The notes below the pieces were generated by a model. The model saw only the letters and a program-made list of their open reading frames with translations. It searched no databases and was not told the origin of the DNA. From Sphingobacteriales bacterium TSM_CSS (GTDB lineage Bacteria; Bacteroidota; Bacteroidia; Chitinophagales; UBA2359), in assembly GCA_002212985.1 (NCBI GenBank), contig NBMY01000143.1, positions 39,090 through 103,089 on the forward strand: DNA of 64,000 nucleotides. The letters are read 5' to 3'. Shown piece after piece: positions 18,752-28,888 of this stretch. Every line of letters begins with the position of its first letter. The stretch's first letter is position 1. Position numbers and translations under genes: made by a program.

Positions 18752-18822
18752 AGGTCGGAACCGGAATCGAACCGGTGTACGAGGTTTTGCAGACCTCTGC
18801 CTAGCCGCTCGGCCATCCGACC
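18752..18822 (-). tRNA. tRNA-Cys (anticodon GCA)
   Basis: Read on the reverse strand, 71 bases fold as a standard cloverleaf. The acceptor stem is GGTCGGA with TCCGACC, the anticodon stem GAGGT with ACCTC encloses CTGCAAA (anticodon GCA), and the T arm has CCGGTTCGATTCCGG. The discriminator base is T. CCA is not encoded. A terminator follows at 18709-18740 and folB lies 42 bp upstream on the same strand, so the two may be transcribed together. Confidence 0.97.
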
Positions 18823-18864
18823 TTTTTTGCGTGGGCAAAGTTACGGTTTATTTTTGTATTTTGC

Positions 18865-19233
18865 TCATTCATCCAAAGTTTTTTTCACTTCCACAAAAGT
18901 GCGCTCCATTGCAAGGTTGCCGGGTATATGCCATTTACTTACGCGCACCCGCACCTCCTGCACCTGCGGAAAACTTTGCTGTAAGGTTTGGGCAATGGCA
19001 AAAGCAACCGTTTCGAGCAGTTTAACCGGTTTCTCCATAATTTCTGTGCAAACAGTAAACACCGTTTCATAGTTTACGGTTCCCTCCAGCGCATCGGCAA
19101 GGCTGTTTTCGTTAAGCGGCAGTTGCAAATACACATCAATGGTAAAGCGGTTTTCGCAAACCTGTTCGGTAGCATAATAGCCGTGGCGGGCGTAAAATTC
19201 CATGCCTTCAATGCCAATTGTAGTGTTGCTCAT
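18865..19233 (-). CDS. folB: Dihydroneopterin aldolase
   Basis: A 122-residue enzyme of folate synthesis that converts dihydroneopterin to hydroxymethyl-dihydropterin and glycolaldehyde. The start IGIEGMEFYARHGYYATEQ contains the conserved family segment (xxGxxxxaxHGxxxxE). GTVNYETVFTVCTEIM carries the conserved NY, LLETVAFAIAQ the LLE, and VRVRVSKWHIPGN the lysine-proline segment that closes the active site. Length is normal for the family (about 120). It starts 22 bp from the promoter of the divergent acyl-CoA dehydrogenase, so the two share a control region. Confidence 0.95.
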   Translation of the reverse strand: MSNTTIGIEGMEFYARHGYYATEQVCENRFTIDVYLQLPLNENSLADALEGTVNYETVFTVCTEIMEKPVKLLETVAFAIAQTLQQSFPQVQEVRVRVSKWHIPGNLAMERTFVEVKKTLDE

Positions 19234-19255
19234 GTTTAACCTTTCGGGGGTTTAA

Positions 19256-19284
19256 TTGTTTTACCTCAAAAATATGTACCTTTG
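19256..19284 (+). promoter_or_regulatory. Bacteroidota-type promoter of the acyl-CoA dehydrogenase gene
   Basis: TTG at 19256-19258, an 18-bp gap and TACCTTTG at 19277-19284 match the TTG / TAnnTTTG promoter of this phylum. Transcription would begin near 19291, about 28 bases before the ATG at 19319. That also rules out the in-frame ATG at 19256. Confidence 0.75.
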
Positions 19285-19318
19285 CGGCACAATAATTGTA
19301 AACAAAAATACTCTTTTT

Positions 19319-20542
19319 ATGGCAACCAACGGCATGGATACCGAAATGAGATACACTAAAAGTGTAGGACAGGATAAATATCGCTTTCACGATTACTATT
19401 TAGTTGATGAACTGCTATCCGATGAGCATCGGCTCATACGCGATACGGTTCAAACATGGGTGAAAAAGGAAATTTCGCCCATTATTGAAGATTACGCCCA
19501 ACGCGCCCAATTCCCGAAGCAAATCATAAAGGGTTTGGCCGAAGTTGGCGCTTTCGGGCCCACCATTCCCGTAGAATACGGCGGGCAAGGTTTGGACTAT
19601 ATCGGGTATGGCATCATTATGCAGGAGTTGGAACGCGGCGATTCGGGTGTGCGCTCTACTGCTTCGGTGCAAAGTTCTTTGGTCATGTATCCCATTTTCA
19701 CTTATGGTTCCGAAGAGCAAAAACGCAAATATTTACCCAAATTGGGTGCCGGCGAAATGATGGGCTGCTTTGGACTTACCGAACCCAACCACGGCTCAAA
19801 CCCGGGCGGCATGGAAACCCATTTTGAAGATAAAGGTGATCATTACCTGCTGAACGGCGCTAAAATGTGGATTTCCAATGCTCCTTTCGCCGATATTGCC
19901 GTAGTTTGGGCAAAAGACGAACAAGGAGTAATACGCGGACTAATAGTAGAGCGCGGCATGGAAGGTTTCAGCACACCCGAAACGCATGGTAAATGGTCGT
20001 TGCGGGCATCGGCTACCGGCGAACTGGTGTTTGATAATGTGAAAGTTCCGAAAGAAAACCTGTTGCCTTTAGCCAAAGGGCTTAAAGCGCCGCTCAGTTG
20101 CCTGTCGTCGGCAAGGTTTGGCATTGCCTGGGGCGCTATCGGGGCAGCTTTAGATTGTTACGATTCAGCGCTTCGCTATTCTTTAGAGCGCATTCAGTTC
20201 GATAAACCTATTGCTGCCTTCCAGCTTACGCAAAAAAAGCTGGCCGAAATGATTACCGAAATAACCAAAGCACAGTTGTTGGCCTGGCGCGTAGGCGTGC
20301 TAAAAAATGAAGACCGAGCTACGGCTGCCCAAATATCTATGGCAAAACGCAACAATGTAGAAATGGCTTTGCACATAGCCCGAGAGGCAAGGCAAATACA
20401 TGGCGGTATGGGCATTACCGGCGAGTACCCCATTATGCGCCACATGATGAACCTCGAATCGGTTATTACCTATGAAGGCACGCACGATATTCACCTGCTT
20501 ATTACCGGCATGGATGTTACCGGCATTAATGCCTTTAAATAA
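19319..20542 (+). CDS. Acyl-CoA dehydrogenase, glutaryl-CoA dehydrogenase-like
   Basis: A 407-residue FAD enzyme. GCFGLTEPNHGSNPGGMET and MWISNAPFADIAVVWAKD are the flavin and acyl-CoA binding signatures. The C-terminal GGMGITGEYPIMRHM and TYEGTHDIHLLITGMDVTG follow, with the catalytic glutamate in YEGTHDIH placed as in glutaryl-CoA dehydrogenase. That enzyme oxidises and decarboxylates glutaryl-CoA to crotonyl-CoA in lysine and tryptophan breakdown. The similarity favours this role over general fatty-acid dehydrogenases, though substrate is not proven by sequence. The start at 19319 (MATNGMDTEMRYTK) is set by the promoter just upstream. A strong terminator follows the stop by 35 bp. No electron-transfer flavoprotein genes are adjacent. 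Confidence 0.9.
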   Translation: MATNGMDTEMRYTKSVGQDKYRFHDYYLVDELLSDEHRLIRDTVQTWVKKEISPIIEDYAQRAQFPKQIIKGLAEVGAFGPTIPVEYGGQGLDYIGYGIIMQELERGDSGVRSTASVQSSLVMYPIFTYGSEEQKRKYLPKLGAGEMMGCFGLTEPNHGSNPGGMETHFEDKGDHYLLNGAKMWISNAPFADIAVVWAKDEQGVIRGLIVERGMEGFSTPETHGKWSLRASATGELVFDNVKVPKENLLPLAKGLKAPLSCLSSARFGIAWGAIGAALDCYDSALRYSLERIQFDKPIAAFQLTQKKLAEMITEITKAQLLAWRVGVLKNEDRATAAQISMAKRNNVEMALHIAREARQIHGGMGITGEYPIMRHMMNLESVITYEGTHDIHLLITGMDVTGINAFK

Positions 20543-20576
20543 ACCGCTTATACTTTTTTGCCTTGGGCAAAATAAC

Positions 20577-20615
20577 AAAACCCCCGCAAAGAAAAATTCT
20601 CTGCGGGGGTTTTTG
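20577..20615. terminator. Strong bidirectional terminator between converging genes
   Basis: CCCCCGCA.AG and CTCTGCGGGGG form a GC-rich stem with a short AT loop, flanked by AAAA on the left and TTTTT on the right. It can end both the acyl-CoA dehydrogenase transcript (forward) and the SusCD-lipoprotein operon (reverse). Confidence 0.85.
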
Positions 20616-20635
20616 CTATAAGGTAGAAGCAAATC

Positions 20636-21448
20636 CTATTGTGGTGTTAACACAATAGTACCCTGGTCTGCATATCCGTTTTCCCAGCTAATGGTAATAA
20701 CGCCGGTTGCAGCATCAACACTTCCACCGCCGGTTACGGCTGTTCCAAAAGGTTCTACGGTGTTTACAATGGTAAGGGTACCGCATACATCCTGAATGTT
20801 ACAGGGCGAATCGTTGGTGCTGGAAATGCCATAAACATCATACCACTCAAGGTAAAGACCGCCGCTAAAGTCCGATACCTCATAATTCCCATCGCCAAGG
20901 TCGGTAAGGGTAACAGTAGAGGTAAATCCCGTAATGGGGTCGGGGCAGCAACCGTCGGTAGAGGTACCACTTGAAACGGCGTTATAAGTACCGGCCAAGT
21001 CTGAAGGGCAGCTTACCGGGGCATCAAAAGTTGAACCCGATTTAAGGGCGCGCCCATCGGCAGTATTGCAAACAAAAATCAGCGAAACCACATCGCCTAC
21101 AGCCACGTCGCCCAAAGCAACACCGGTACCGTTTAAGGCATCGGCAAGCGTAACGGTTACAGTAGCAGGCAGGCTGTTAATGGTTGCATGAGCTACAGGG
21201 TCTGAGCCGTTAATACTTTTTAGAATACTTACCGAAGTAACATCTGCTCCTTTGGTAGCTAAAGAGAAACCAATTTGGGCGGTAGCGGGGTCGTTAAAGT
21301 TAAAGAATCCGCTTGTAACATCGCTGATAACCGGAATTGCACCCGGCTCGGTTAATTTGTCAACCAACAAATCCTCTTCGCAACTTTGAAAAACGCTTGC
21401 AAGGGTTATGAAGGCAAACAGCAGTAAATAAATGTTTTTTATCTTCAT
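20636..21448 (-). CDS. SusCD-associated outer-membrane lipoprotein
   Basis: A 270-residue protein with a lipoprotein signal (LLLFAFITLASVFQSCEED; cysteine at about residue 23, followed by acidic residues that in Bacteroidota favour surface export). The rest is beta-rich and reads as two Ig-like or lipocalin-like domains. Two CCPDP/SPCNIQDVC segments around residues 170-220 may form disulfides. It is the last gene of the SusC-SusD-lipoprotein operon, 51 bp after susD, in the place where SusE/F-type binding proteins occur. I infer that it helps bind the substrate at the cell surface. The family is not recognised more closely. Confidence 0.75.
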   Translation of the reverse strand: MKIKNIYLLLFAFITLASVFQSCEEDLLVDKLTEPGAIPVISDVTSGFFNFNDPATAQIGFSLATKGADVTSVSILKSINGSDPVAHATINSLPATVTVTLADALNGTGVALGDVAVGDVVSLIFVCNTADGRALKSGSTFDAPVSCPSDLAGTYNAVSSGTSTDGCCPDPITGFTSTVTLTDLGDGNYEVSDFSGGLYLEWYDVYGISSTNDSPCNIQDVCGTLTIVNTVEPFGTAVTGGGSVDAATGVITISWENGYADQGTIVLTPQ

Positions 21449-21499
21449 TTTTCTGTTTTTTTACTGAATGAAAAAATGCTAAACGGTACAATAAACGCA

Positions 21500-22867
21500 T
21501 TAGTTGGCATCCCACCAAACTTTGTCTGAGAAGATGTTAATACTGGGTACATTTGCGCTGTTCAACTGTTCTTCGCTTTGGGCATAGGGGAAACGCACCG
21601 GAATGTTGGGTCCTGCAGCGCCTATAGCAACCGGAAGGTTAGGAATTCCTGTACGGCGAAAATCTACATAACTTTCGGGGTTGGTGTAGAGGGCAATGTA
21701 CTTTTGCGTTAAAATATTGTTCAGGCTCAGGTCGGCAGTGGCAGCGGCAACAAAATCGGGGTCGTCAACACCTAATTTTGCCAGGTTGGCTGTAACAGCT
21801 GCTTCAAAGGCGGTTTGTGCGCGGGCGGTGTTGCCGGTTTGCAGAGCAGCTTCGGCCTCAATGAATTTGGTTTCGGCATAGGTCATAAACAAAACGGGGG
21901 CGGTATCGCCGGTAAGAGCAGCGGTGGGGTCAGAAGTTTCGGAAGCGGAAAGCGCTTGTCCGGCATAAGAACCCACATATTCACCGGCGTCATTGGTAGT
22001 TGCCAGCACGGGCAGGCGCGGGTCGTTGTTGTTTTTAAGCAGGTCAATGAAAAAGCCTCCCATAGCAAGGTCGCCCTGACGTTGGGTTAAGAACTGGTAC
22101 CAAGGGTTGGCCTGTGCACCGCCGGTAAAGGCAAATTCCATGTCATCGCCGTTTGCTTCCATAGCGCCGGCATCAATAGCTGCCAGTGCTGCCGAAAAAG
22201 CTGAAGCGCCGTTTCGGGCCGACTTATGCAATTCGTAGCGAGCTTTCAGCGCATTTGCGGCTTTGATCCAGCTGGCAGTGCTGCCACCGTAAATAAGGTC
22301 GTCACCGGCGGGTTTAAGTGCGCTTGAAGCGGCGCTTAAATCGGTCACTGCCTGGTCGAGCAGGCCAATAATAGCGGCGTAAACTTGCTCCTGACTGTCA
22401 TATTTCGGGGTAAAGTTGCCGTCAGAGCCGTTAAAGGCTTCTGAAAAAGGAACATCACCAAACATATCGGTGGTATTGCCTAAGCAATAGGCCATTAACA
22501 CGCGTGCTGTGCCCGAATAATAAGGCGATTCGGCAGATGTTTTGGAAACAATGTCGTTAAGGGTTTGCATGGCGCTGGCATACATACTGCTCCATGCATT
22601 GTCCAGGTCAGATTCGCCGATGAGATATTTATCAAAACCGGCCTGTTGACGGTCAATACCTGCATGGTGTTGTGTCCATACACTGCAAAAACGGCCATAA
22701 TCGCCGCCTAAGATATAGGCAACCTGCAATTCGGCAGCGGGCAGCAACAGGTTAGGCGGAGCATCACTGGGGTTGCTGGGGTCAATGTTCAGGTCGGTAT
22801 CAATGTAGTTGCAACCCGGCCCTGCAAAAAGGAATAGAGCGATAAGGGATATTACTATTTTTTTCAT
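21500..22867 (-). CDS. SusD/RagB family nutrient-binding lipoprotein (SusD-like_2 type)
   Basis: A 455-residue surface lipoprotein that caps the SusC channel and hands over substrate. The signal peptide ends LFLFAGPGCNYID with the lipobox cysteine at residue 19. The NIDPSNPSDAPPNLLLPAAE start, WTQHHAG, the tetratricopeptide-like helices and the late YVDFRRTGIPNLP motif are typical of the SusD-like_2 branch. Its usual partner susC lies 84 bp upstream, and a lipoprotein gene follows. No glycoside hydrolase or peptidase gene is near, so the substrate could be sugar, peptide or something else. Confidence 0.92.
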   Translation of the reverse strand: MKKIVISLIALFLFAGPGCNYIDTDLNIDPSNPSDAPPNLLLPAAELQVAYILGGDYGRFCSVWTQHHAGIDRQQAGFDKYLIGESDLDNAWSSMYASAMQTLNDIVSKTSAESPYYSGTARVLMAYCLGNTTDMFGDVPFSEAFNGSDGNFTPKYDSQEQVYAAIIGLLDQAVTDLSAASSALKPAGDDLIYGGSTASWIKAANALKARYELHKSARNGASAFSAALAAIDAGAMEANGDDMEFAFTGGAQANPWYQFLTQRQGDLAMGGFFIDLLKNNNDPRLPVLATTNDAGEYVGSYAGQALSASETSDPTAALTGDTAPVLFMTYAETKFIEAEAALQTGNTARAQTAFEAAVTANLAKLGVDDPDFVAAATADLSLNNILTQKYIALYTNPESYVDFRRTGIPNLPVAIGAAGPNIPVRFPYAQSEEQLNSANVPSINIFSDKVWWDAN

Positions 22868-22951
22868 AAAATTTCGTTTGTTGATTAAATGAGAAACTGT
22901 TTAAGCGCTTTTAATCAAAGAGTTTGCTCAGAAGCACCCTTAAACAGGGTT

Positions 22952-25900
22952 TTACAGGGTAATGCGCAAACCTACACCGATACTTTTGGTATTGGGCATG
23001 TTAAAGTAATCTAAACCCTGGGCATTGGTAGCACCGGTAAGGCTGGTTTCGGGGTCAACACCGGTATAGGGGGTAGTTAACCAAAGGTTACGGCCGGTAA
23101 GGGTAACATCAATAGCGCCAAAGGGAGATTTTTTGAGCAGGTCGTAGGGCAGGCGGTAGCTAAGGGTAACTTCGCGCAAGCGCACCCAATCGGTATTTTC
23201 AATAAAGTCTTCGGTATTGTTGCCTACAAAGCCGTTACCGTTACCATTTGACAACCAGTTTTGGTCATAAGGTACGGCAAGGTCATTGGGTCCCGAGGTT
23301 ACAGGAATACCGTTTGCATCTAATACGGGCAGGCCGTCGGCACCATAAGTGGCTTTTACGCCATCAAACACTACCACCTGGTCGCGCGCTTCGGTATCTT
23401 TATGGGTTCCAAAGTAATAGAGGGCTCCTTTGGTACCATTCCACATAATACCGCCTTTGCGGAAGTCGAAGAGACAGCCAAGCGAAACGCCTTTAAAAGA
23501 AAGGGTATTACGCAAGCCCATAGTCCAATCGGGCTGATAAGTACCGAAAGAACGCTCATCGGGGTCGGCCAGGGGATATCCATCAGAACCAATTACGCGG
23601 TTTCCTTCGGCATCGTAATAAAAGCCGGTTCCGTACATGCTTCCATAAGGTTCGCCGGCCACGGCGCGGATATTTGCACCTTCAAAGCCGCCCAAGATAA
23701 TGGTGGGTACACCTTCGGCAAGTTCTTCCACTACGTTGCGGTTTCTGGTAAATACATATTCTACATCCCAGTTAAACCCGCTGCCGGTTCTTACGGGAGT
23801 GGCGCTCAGAACAATTTCCCAACCTTTGTTGGTCATACGTCCAGAGTTGGTAACAATGCTGCTGTAGCCCGAAGAACGTGCAACCGGTACAGGGAAGATG
23901 AGGTCCACACTTTCGCCGCTGTAGTACGTTGCATCAAAGCCCAAACGTCCGTTAAAGAATTTGGTTTCCAAACCAATTTCAAATTCTGTGCGCGATTCGG
24001 GTTTCAGGTTGGGGTCGCCCAGCACATCAGAAGATTCAAAGCCCGACAAGCCGGCATAAGGAAAAGCTACGCCATCTGTCCAGCCATCGCTGGCAATGGA
24101 AGAAGTATAGTAGTTAGCCGTTGCATAGAGGAAGGGTGATCCAAGACCCACTTTAGCCCAAGATGCGCGGATTTTACCATAGGGGAAGAATTTGTTGTCA
24201 GACAAGCCGGCTAATTCGGTGAAAACAATACCAAGGCTGGCCGAGGGATAGAAGAAAGAGTTGCCTCCTTCGGGCAGGGTGGTAGTCCATTCGTTACGTC
24301 CGGTTAAGGTGAGGTAGAAAGCGCGCATAAAGTCGGCTTCAAGGGTGGCATAAACTGCCATATCTCGGCTGCGGCTTATACTTTCGCGGGTGGTAATGGT
24401 AGATGCGTTAGAGAGGTGGTAAAAACCGGGTATGGTAAGGTTGTCACCCTGGTTATATAAGCGCTGTCCTCTGGTTGAGCGCATGTTGTGCCCAATTAAA
24501 CCGCCAATTCGCAAGTCGTCGGTAATTTGTTTGTCGGCGCGCAAAATAAGGTCGGCATTGAATTTTGAGTTAAAATACTGGTCTTCAATAACACGGCCCA
24601 AGGCGGCAGTGCGCGAACCAATGGCAAAGAATTGTTTACGGCGGTCGGAATAAAAGTCGTTACCTAATTTATAAGAGAGGTTCAGCCAATCGGTAAAGGT
24701 ATAGGTAAGTCCGATATTTCCAATTAAACGGTTTACCCGGTCTTTCAGCGGGTTTCGGTTTACCGTCCAGAAGGGGTTATCGTAACCGCCGCCACCACGA
24801 TAGTTGCGTTGAGCGCCACTGGGAAAAAGATAAGAAGATTCGTCATCAACAGCATCTTCACCTAAACCGTTGGAGTTGTCGAATGAAGGCGGTGTGCGCG
24901 TCAAGCCCAACATTACACCCGATGTGTTGCTTCCTTGCTCAATACGGGTACCACCCGAATTAATATAGGTAGCGCCGGCAGAAACTTTAAATTTGGACGA
25001 AACCTGCATATCACCATTAATGCCTATATTACCTTTTGCAAACGTGTTGTTGGGTACAATACCGTTTGATTTGTCATAACCCATTGAAAGACGGAAGGTT
25101 CCCAAATCATTGCCACCCGATAAGGCGAGTGCATTGGTCCAGTTGCTGCCGTTTTGGAAAAAGTCGTCAATATTATTATAGGCAGTAACCGGTTTGCCGT
25201 TGGGGTAAGCACTTTTGGATACAATAGAACCATTTTTATCAAACGGGTTTGGAATTTCGGGGTTATACACCAGGTCAGACAAGAGTGGACCCCATGAACG
25301 GCTTTGCCCGGAAGCGGGACCTTGGTACACGCCGTTATTGCCTTGTGCATACAGGGTTTGCAGCGGAATCATTTTGTTGTAGCTGGTAACATCGTAACCG
25401 GTGCTAAACTCTACATTCATACCTTTACCGGCTTTTTTAGTGCCGCGTTTGGTGGTAATGATAATTGCGCCATTACCGGCCTGGCTGCCGTACAATGCAG
25501 TTGCAGCAGCGCCCTTAAGTACGGTAATGGAGGCAATATCTGACTGCGGAATGTCTATTGCGCGGTTAGAGTGGGCTACACCGGCAACTAAGTTGTTTTG
25601 TTCGCCGTTATCGGGGTTGCCGGTATAGTTTTGCGAGTTGTCAATAGGCACGCCGTCTATTACGAAAAGGGGTTGGTTATCACCCTGAATGGTGTTTGTA
25701 CCCCTTATGCGCACAAATGCCGAAGCACCGGCAGTACCGCTTGAATTGTTTACATATAAACCGGCTACTTTACCGGCAAGGGCGCTAACCACGTTGGTTT
25801 CGCGTGCCTGGCCAATTTTGTCGCCGCCTACTTCCTGCACAGAATAACCCAGCGCTTTTTTGTCGCGGGTTACACCTACGGCGGTTACCACCACGTTGTC

Positions 25901-26206
25901 CAGGTTAAGTACGTCTTCTTCCAGCGCAACATCTAAAATGTTAGATGCGCCGTCCAATGCAATGGTTTGGGTTTTGTAACCTACAAACGAAAAAACAACT
26001 GCATTGGCGCTTTTAGGAACGCCCAATGAATACTTTCCGTCTAAGTCGGTTACGGTACCAACCGTTGTACCTTTAGCAGAAACGTTAACACCTACTACCG
26101 GTTCTCCACTGGTAGCATCGGTTACCGTTCCTGTAATAGTGCGTTGGGCAAAGGCTTGCCCTGCTGCCACTGTTACAAACAGAAGGAGTAGAAAAATCTT
26201 TTTCAT
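22952..26206 (-). CDS. SusC/RagA family TonB-linked outer membrane transporter
   Basis: A 1084-residue TonB-dependent channel. Residues 1-20 are a signal peptide (ending AGQAFA). RTITGTVTDATSGEPVVGVN begins the carboxypeptidase-D-like regulatory domain (about 22-100). The plug (about 115-245) carries the SusC-specific RIRGTNTIQGDNQPLFVIDG and ALYGSQAGNGAIIITTKRG. The rest is a 22-strand barrel ending in IGVGLRITL with the terminal hydrophobic residue needed for barrel assembly. It is the first gene of the SusC-SusD-lipoprotein operon. No anti-sigma or STN domain is present, so it is probably not signalling by the ECF/FecR route. Confidence 0.95.
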   Translation of the reverse strand: MKKIFLLLLFVTVAAGQAFAQRTITGTVTDATSGEPVVGVNVSAKGTTVGTVTDLDGKYSLGVPKSANAVVFSFVGYKTQTIALDGASNILDVALEEDVLNLDNVVVTAVGVTRDKKALGYSVQEVGGDKIGQARETNVVSALAGKVAGLYVNNSSGTAGASAFVRIRGTNTIQGDNQPLFVIDGVPIDNSQNYTGNPDNGEQNNLVAGVAHSNRAIDIPQSDIASITVLKGAAATALYGSQAGNGAIIITTKRGTKKAGKGMNVEFSTGYDVTSYNKMIPLQTLYAQGNNGVYQGPASGQSRSWGPLLSDLVYNPEIPNPFDKNGSIVSKSAYPNGKPVTAYNNIDDFFQNGSNWTNALALSGGNDLGTFRLSMGYDKSNGIVPNNTFAKGNIGINGDMQVSSKFKVSAGATYINSGGTRIEQGSNTSGVMLGLTRTPPSFDNSNGLGEDAVDDESSYLFPSGAQRNYRGGGGYDNPFWTVNRNPLKDRVNRLIGNIGLTYTFTDWLNLSYKLGNDFYSDRRKQFFAIGSRTAALGRVIEDQYFNSKFNADLILRADKQITDDLRIGGLIGHNMRSTRGQRLYNQGDNLTIPGFYHLSNASTITTRESISRSRDMAVYATLEADFMRAFYLTLTGRNEWTTTLPEGGNSFFYPSASLGIVFTELAGLSDNKFFPYGKIRASWAKVGLGSPFLYATANYYTSSIASDGWTDGVAFPYAGLSGFESSDVLGDPNLKPESRTEFEIGLETKFFNGRLGFDATYYSGESVDLIFPVPVARSSGYSSIVTNSGRMTNKGWEIVLSATPVRTGSGFNWDVEYVFTRNRNVVEELAEGVPTIILGGFEGANIRAVAGEPYGSMYGTGFYYDAEGNRVIGSDGYPLADPDERSFGTYQPDWTMGLRNTLSFKGVSLGCLFDFRKGGIMWNGTKGALYYFGTHKDTEARDQVVVFDGVKATYGADGLPVLDANGIPVTSGPNDLAVPYDQNWLSNGNGNGFVGNNTEDFIENTDWVRLREVTLSYRLPYDLLKKSPFGAIDVTLTGRNLWLTTPYTGVDPETSLTGATNAQGLDYFNMPNTKSIGVGLRITL

Positions 26207-26332
26207 ACACTAAAATTTTGTTAGTAAATAATGCTTGTTTTATTTTCAATGGAAATTTAGGCAATTGTTGCCAGATTTGGCGTAAAAATAGCTAAAACAT
26301 TGTGTTTGTGAAATAAGTTGTGTTTTTTTTGC

Positions 26333-27052
26333 TTATTCTAATTGCCGAAGGTATTGCTGAATGGTGTTTTCAAGCCCCAGATAGAGCGCATCGCAAATTA
26401 GGGCATGTCCGATGGATACTTCGAGTAATTGGGGTATTTGTTGTTTAAAGTACCGAAGATTGTGCAGGTTAAGGTCGTGCCCGGCATTTACCCCAAGCCC
26501 TGCTGCTGTTGCAGTTATTGCGGCCGGCACATAGGGTGCAACAGCTGCCTGCCGGTTTTGCCCGTATTGCTCGGCATAAGGGCCGGTGTATAACTCTATG
26601 CGATGTGCACCGGTAAGGGCAGCCTGCTCAATTAGGCGGGGAATGGTTTCTATAAACAATGATACCCTAATGCCGGCATTTTTAAGTTGCGCTATCACCC
26701 GGGTTAATAAAGCCTGATGTTGTATGGTATCCCAACCGCTATTGGAGGTAAGCACACCCGGCGGGTCGGGTACAAGGGTGCATTGGTGGGGTTTAACCGC
26801 CAATACCATGGTCATAAACCGATCATCGGGGTAGCCCTCTATGTTAAACTCAGTGGTAACCACTTCTTTCAGCTCATATATATCGCGGTAGCGTATATGT
26901 CTCTCATCTGGGCGGGGGTGTACGGTAATGCCCTGCGCACCAAACCTTTCACAATCCTGTGCCACCTGCAGCAAATTGGGAATTGCGCCGCCTCTTGCAT
27001 TGCGCAACAAGGCTATTTTATTAATATTTACGCTTAATCGGGTGCCTTCCAT
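26333..27052 (-). CDS. pdxJ: Pyridoxine 5'-phosphate synthase
   Basis: A 239-residue TIM-barrel enzyme that joins 3-amino-2-oxopropyl phosphate and deoxyxylulose 5-phosphate to make vitamin B6 (pyridoxine 5'-phosphate). [33 protein letters not shown] with its histidine and arginine, FNIEGYP, ISLFIE-like VSLFIETIP, and [11 protein letters not shown] are all diagnostic. Length is normal. The first codon at 27052 gives [12 protein letters not shown], close to other family members. The gene stands alone; the SusC gene lies 126 bp downstream on the same strand. Confidence 0.97.
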   Translation of the reverse strand: MEGTRLSVNINKIALLRNARGGAIPNLLQVAQDCERFGAQGITVHPRPDERHIRYRDIYELKEVVTTEFNIEGYPDDRFMTMVLAVKPHQCTLVPDPPGVLTSNSGWDTIQHQALLTRVIAQLKNAGIRVSLFIETIPRLIEQAALTGAHRIELYTGPYAEQYGQNRQAAVAPYVPAAITATAAGLGVNAGHDLNLHNLRYFKQQIPQLLEVSIGHALICDALYLGLENTIQQYLRQLE

Positions 27053-27181
27053 ACTTTTTATACCGTTAACCGGTTGGTCTCGGCTGTAAGGTACAACACC
27101 TTTTTGTATTTACCAAATTATCGTTTGCGTTTTATTCTTATCCAAACTTGCTTTAAATATTGCATTTTCAGTAAAAGAGAA

Positions 27182-27219
27182 AATCAAAAGGGATTCGCTT
27201 GCGCAAATCCCTTTTGATT
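27182..27219 (-). terminator. Terminator of ahcY
   Basis: AATCAAAAGGGATT and AATCCCTTTTGATT form a 14-bp stem around a 10-base loop. On the reverse strand it is followed by a T-rich stretch, 89 bp after the ahcY stop. Confidence 0.75.
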
Positions 27220-27308
27220 ATTAAAAAAATTGTTCACTGTATGCAGAGCGCTGCCCAATTCGCAAAAGTTTTGCATGGGGCAAACTGAATACAATAACGG
27301 TAAGCGGC

Positions 27309-28634
27309 TTAATAGCGGTAATATTCGGGTTTGTATGGGCCTTCTACCGTTACGCCAATGTAGGCTGCCTGGTCGGGTGTAAGTTCGTCTAATTCTACGC
27401 CAATTTTTGCCAGGTGCAGGCGTGCCACTTTTTCATCGAGGTGTTTGGGCAGCACATAAACCCTGTTCTCATATTTACCGGCATGGTTCCAGAGTTCCAA
27501 TTGGGCAAGTACCTGATTGGTAAATGAGTTAGACATTACAAAAGAAGGGTGCCCCATAGCGCAACCGAGGTTTACCAGCCTGCCTTCGGCAAGCACAAGA
27601 ATATCTTTGCCGTTAATGGTGTATTTGTCAACCTGCGGTTTAATTTCTACTTTGGTATGGCCGAAATGGGTGTTTAGCCAGGCCATGTCAATTTCGTTGT
27701 CGAAGTGGCCAATGTTGCACACAATGGTTTTATCTTTCATGAGGCGGAAATGCTCTTCGGTTACAATTTTGTAGCAACCGGTGGCCGTAACCACAATGTC
27801 TGCTTTCGGTATGGCATGGAGCATTTTTTTCACTTCGTAACCGTCCATAGCTGCCTGAAGGGCGCAAATGGGGTCAATTTCGGTAACAATTACCCGCGCA
27901 CCTGCACCGCGGAGTGAGGCAGCCGAGCCTTTTCCAACATCGCCATAACCGGCTACCACGGCTACTTTACCTGCCATCATAATATCGGTAGCGCGCCGTA
28001 TGGCATCAACCAAAGATTCTTTGCAGCCGTATTTGTTGTCAAATTTCGATTTAGTTACAGAATCGTTTACGTTAATGGCCGGCAGGGGCAAGGTTCCTTT
28101 TTCCATACGCTCATACAGGCGGTGTACGCCGGTGGTGGTTTCTTCAGATATGCCCCGGATGCCGCTTACCAGTTCGGGGTATTTATCGAGTACCATATTG
28201 GTAAGGTCGCCGCCATCGTCTAAAATCATGTTCAGAGGGCGGTCGTAGCTGCCAAAGAACAAGGTTTGTTCAATACACCAGTCAAATTCTTCGTTGGTCA
28301 TGCCTTTCCAGGCATATACACCGCCGTGTTTTACCGCAATTGCGGCAGCGGCATGGTCTTGGGTAGAAAAAATATTGCACGACGACCATTTTACCTCCGC
28401 GCCCAGTTCTATAAGCGTTTCAATAAGAACGGCAGTTTGTATGGTCATGTGCAGGCAACCAGCTATACGGGCGCCCTTGAAGGGTTTTTGCCCTTTGTAT
28501 TCTTCCCGAAGCGCCATTAAGCCGGGCATTTCGGCTTCGGCCAACTCTATTTCCTTGCGGCCCCATTCGGCCAGCGAAATATCTTTTACCTTGTATTTCA
28601 GGTTTAAATCAACATTCGATGCAACAGTACTCAT
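27309..28634 (-). CDS. ahcY: Adenosylhomocysteinase
   Basis: A 441-residue cytoplasmic enzyme that splits S-adenosylhomocysteine to adenosine and homocysteine, clearing the product inhibitor of methyltransferases. [35 protein letters not shown], and the NAD-binding [18 protein letters not shown] are family signatures; the C-terminus ends KPEYYRY as expected. The start at 28634 ([15 protein letters not shown]) is preferred to the in-frame ATG at 28685 because the promoter -7 box at 28683-28690 would place that codon upstream of the transcript. The terminator is at 27182-27219. It is transcribed alone. Confidence 0.97.
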   Translation of the reverse strand: MSTVASNVDLNLKYKVKDISLAEWGRKEIELAEAEMPGLMALREEYKGQKPFKGARIAGCLHMTIQTAVLIETLIELGAEVKWSSCNIFSTQDHAAAAIAVKHGGVYAWKGMTNEEFDWCIEQTLFFGSYDRPLNMILDDGGDLTNMVLDKYPELVSGIRGISEETTTGVHRLYERMEKGTLPLPAINVNDSVTKSKFDNKYGCKESLVDAIRRATDIMMAGKVAVVAGYGDVGKGSAASLRGAGARVIVTEIDPICALQAAMDGYEVKKMLHAIPKADIVVTATGCYKIVTEEHFRLMKDKTIVCNIGHFDNEIDMAWLNTHFGHTKVEIKPQVDKYTINGKDILVLAEGRLVNLGCAMGHPSFVMSNSFTNQVLAQLELWNHAGKYENRVYVLPKHLDEKVARLHLAKIGVELDELTPDQAAYIGVTVEGPYKPEYYRY

Positions 28635-28682
28635 TTGAAATATGTTAAATTTACAGAAAGGAAAATGCTCAGTTTGAGGGTG

Positions 28683-28713
28683 CAAAGATACAATTTTGCT
28701 TTGTTCTGTGCAA
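28683..28713 (-). promoter_or_regulatory. Bacteroidota-type promoter of ahcY
   Basis: On the reverse strand TTG (28713-28711), a 20-bp gap and TATCTTTG (28690-28683) match the phylum's promoter. Transcription would begin near 28676, about 42 bases before the ATG at 28634. Confidence 0.7.
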
Positions 28714-28888
28714 CATGGGCAAAGCTCAAATGCATTTGCCCGACAAATAAAACAACACCCCTGCTTATAAATTGTTTGACTTGTTTATGATTTTGCAGGG
28801 TAAATAAGCTTAACTGCGCTGTTTTTACCATGAAACAGAGGCAGCTTACTGCCTAAACCTGCCTGTAACAGGGGGCAATGGCGCTTTG

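Noticed and set aside
20636..26206. Polysaccharide utilisation locus
   Set aside because: SusC and SusD are present, but no carbohydrate enzyme or sensor is adjacent, so the substrate is left open.
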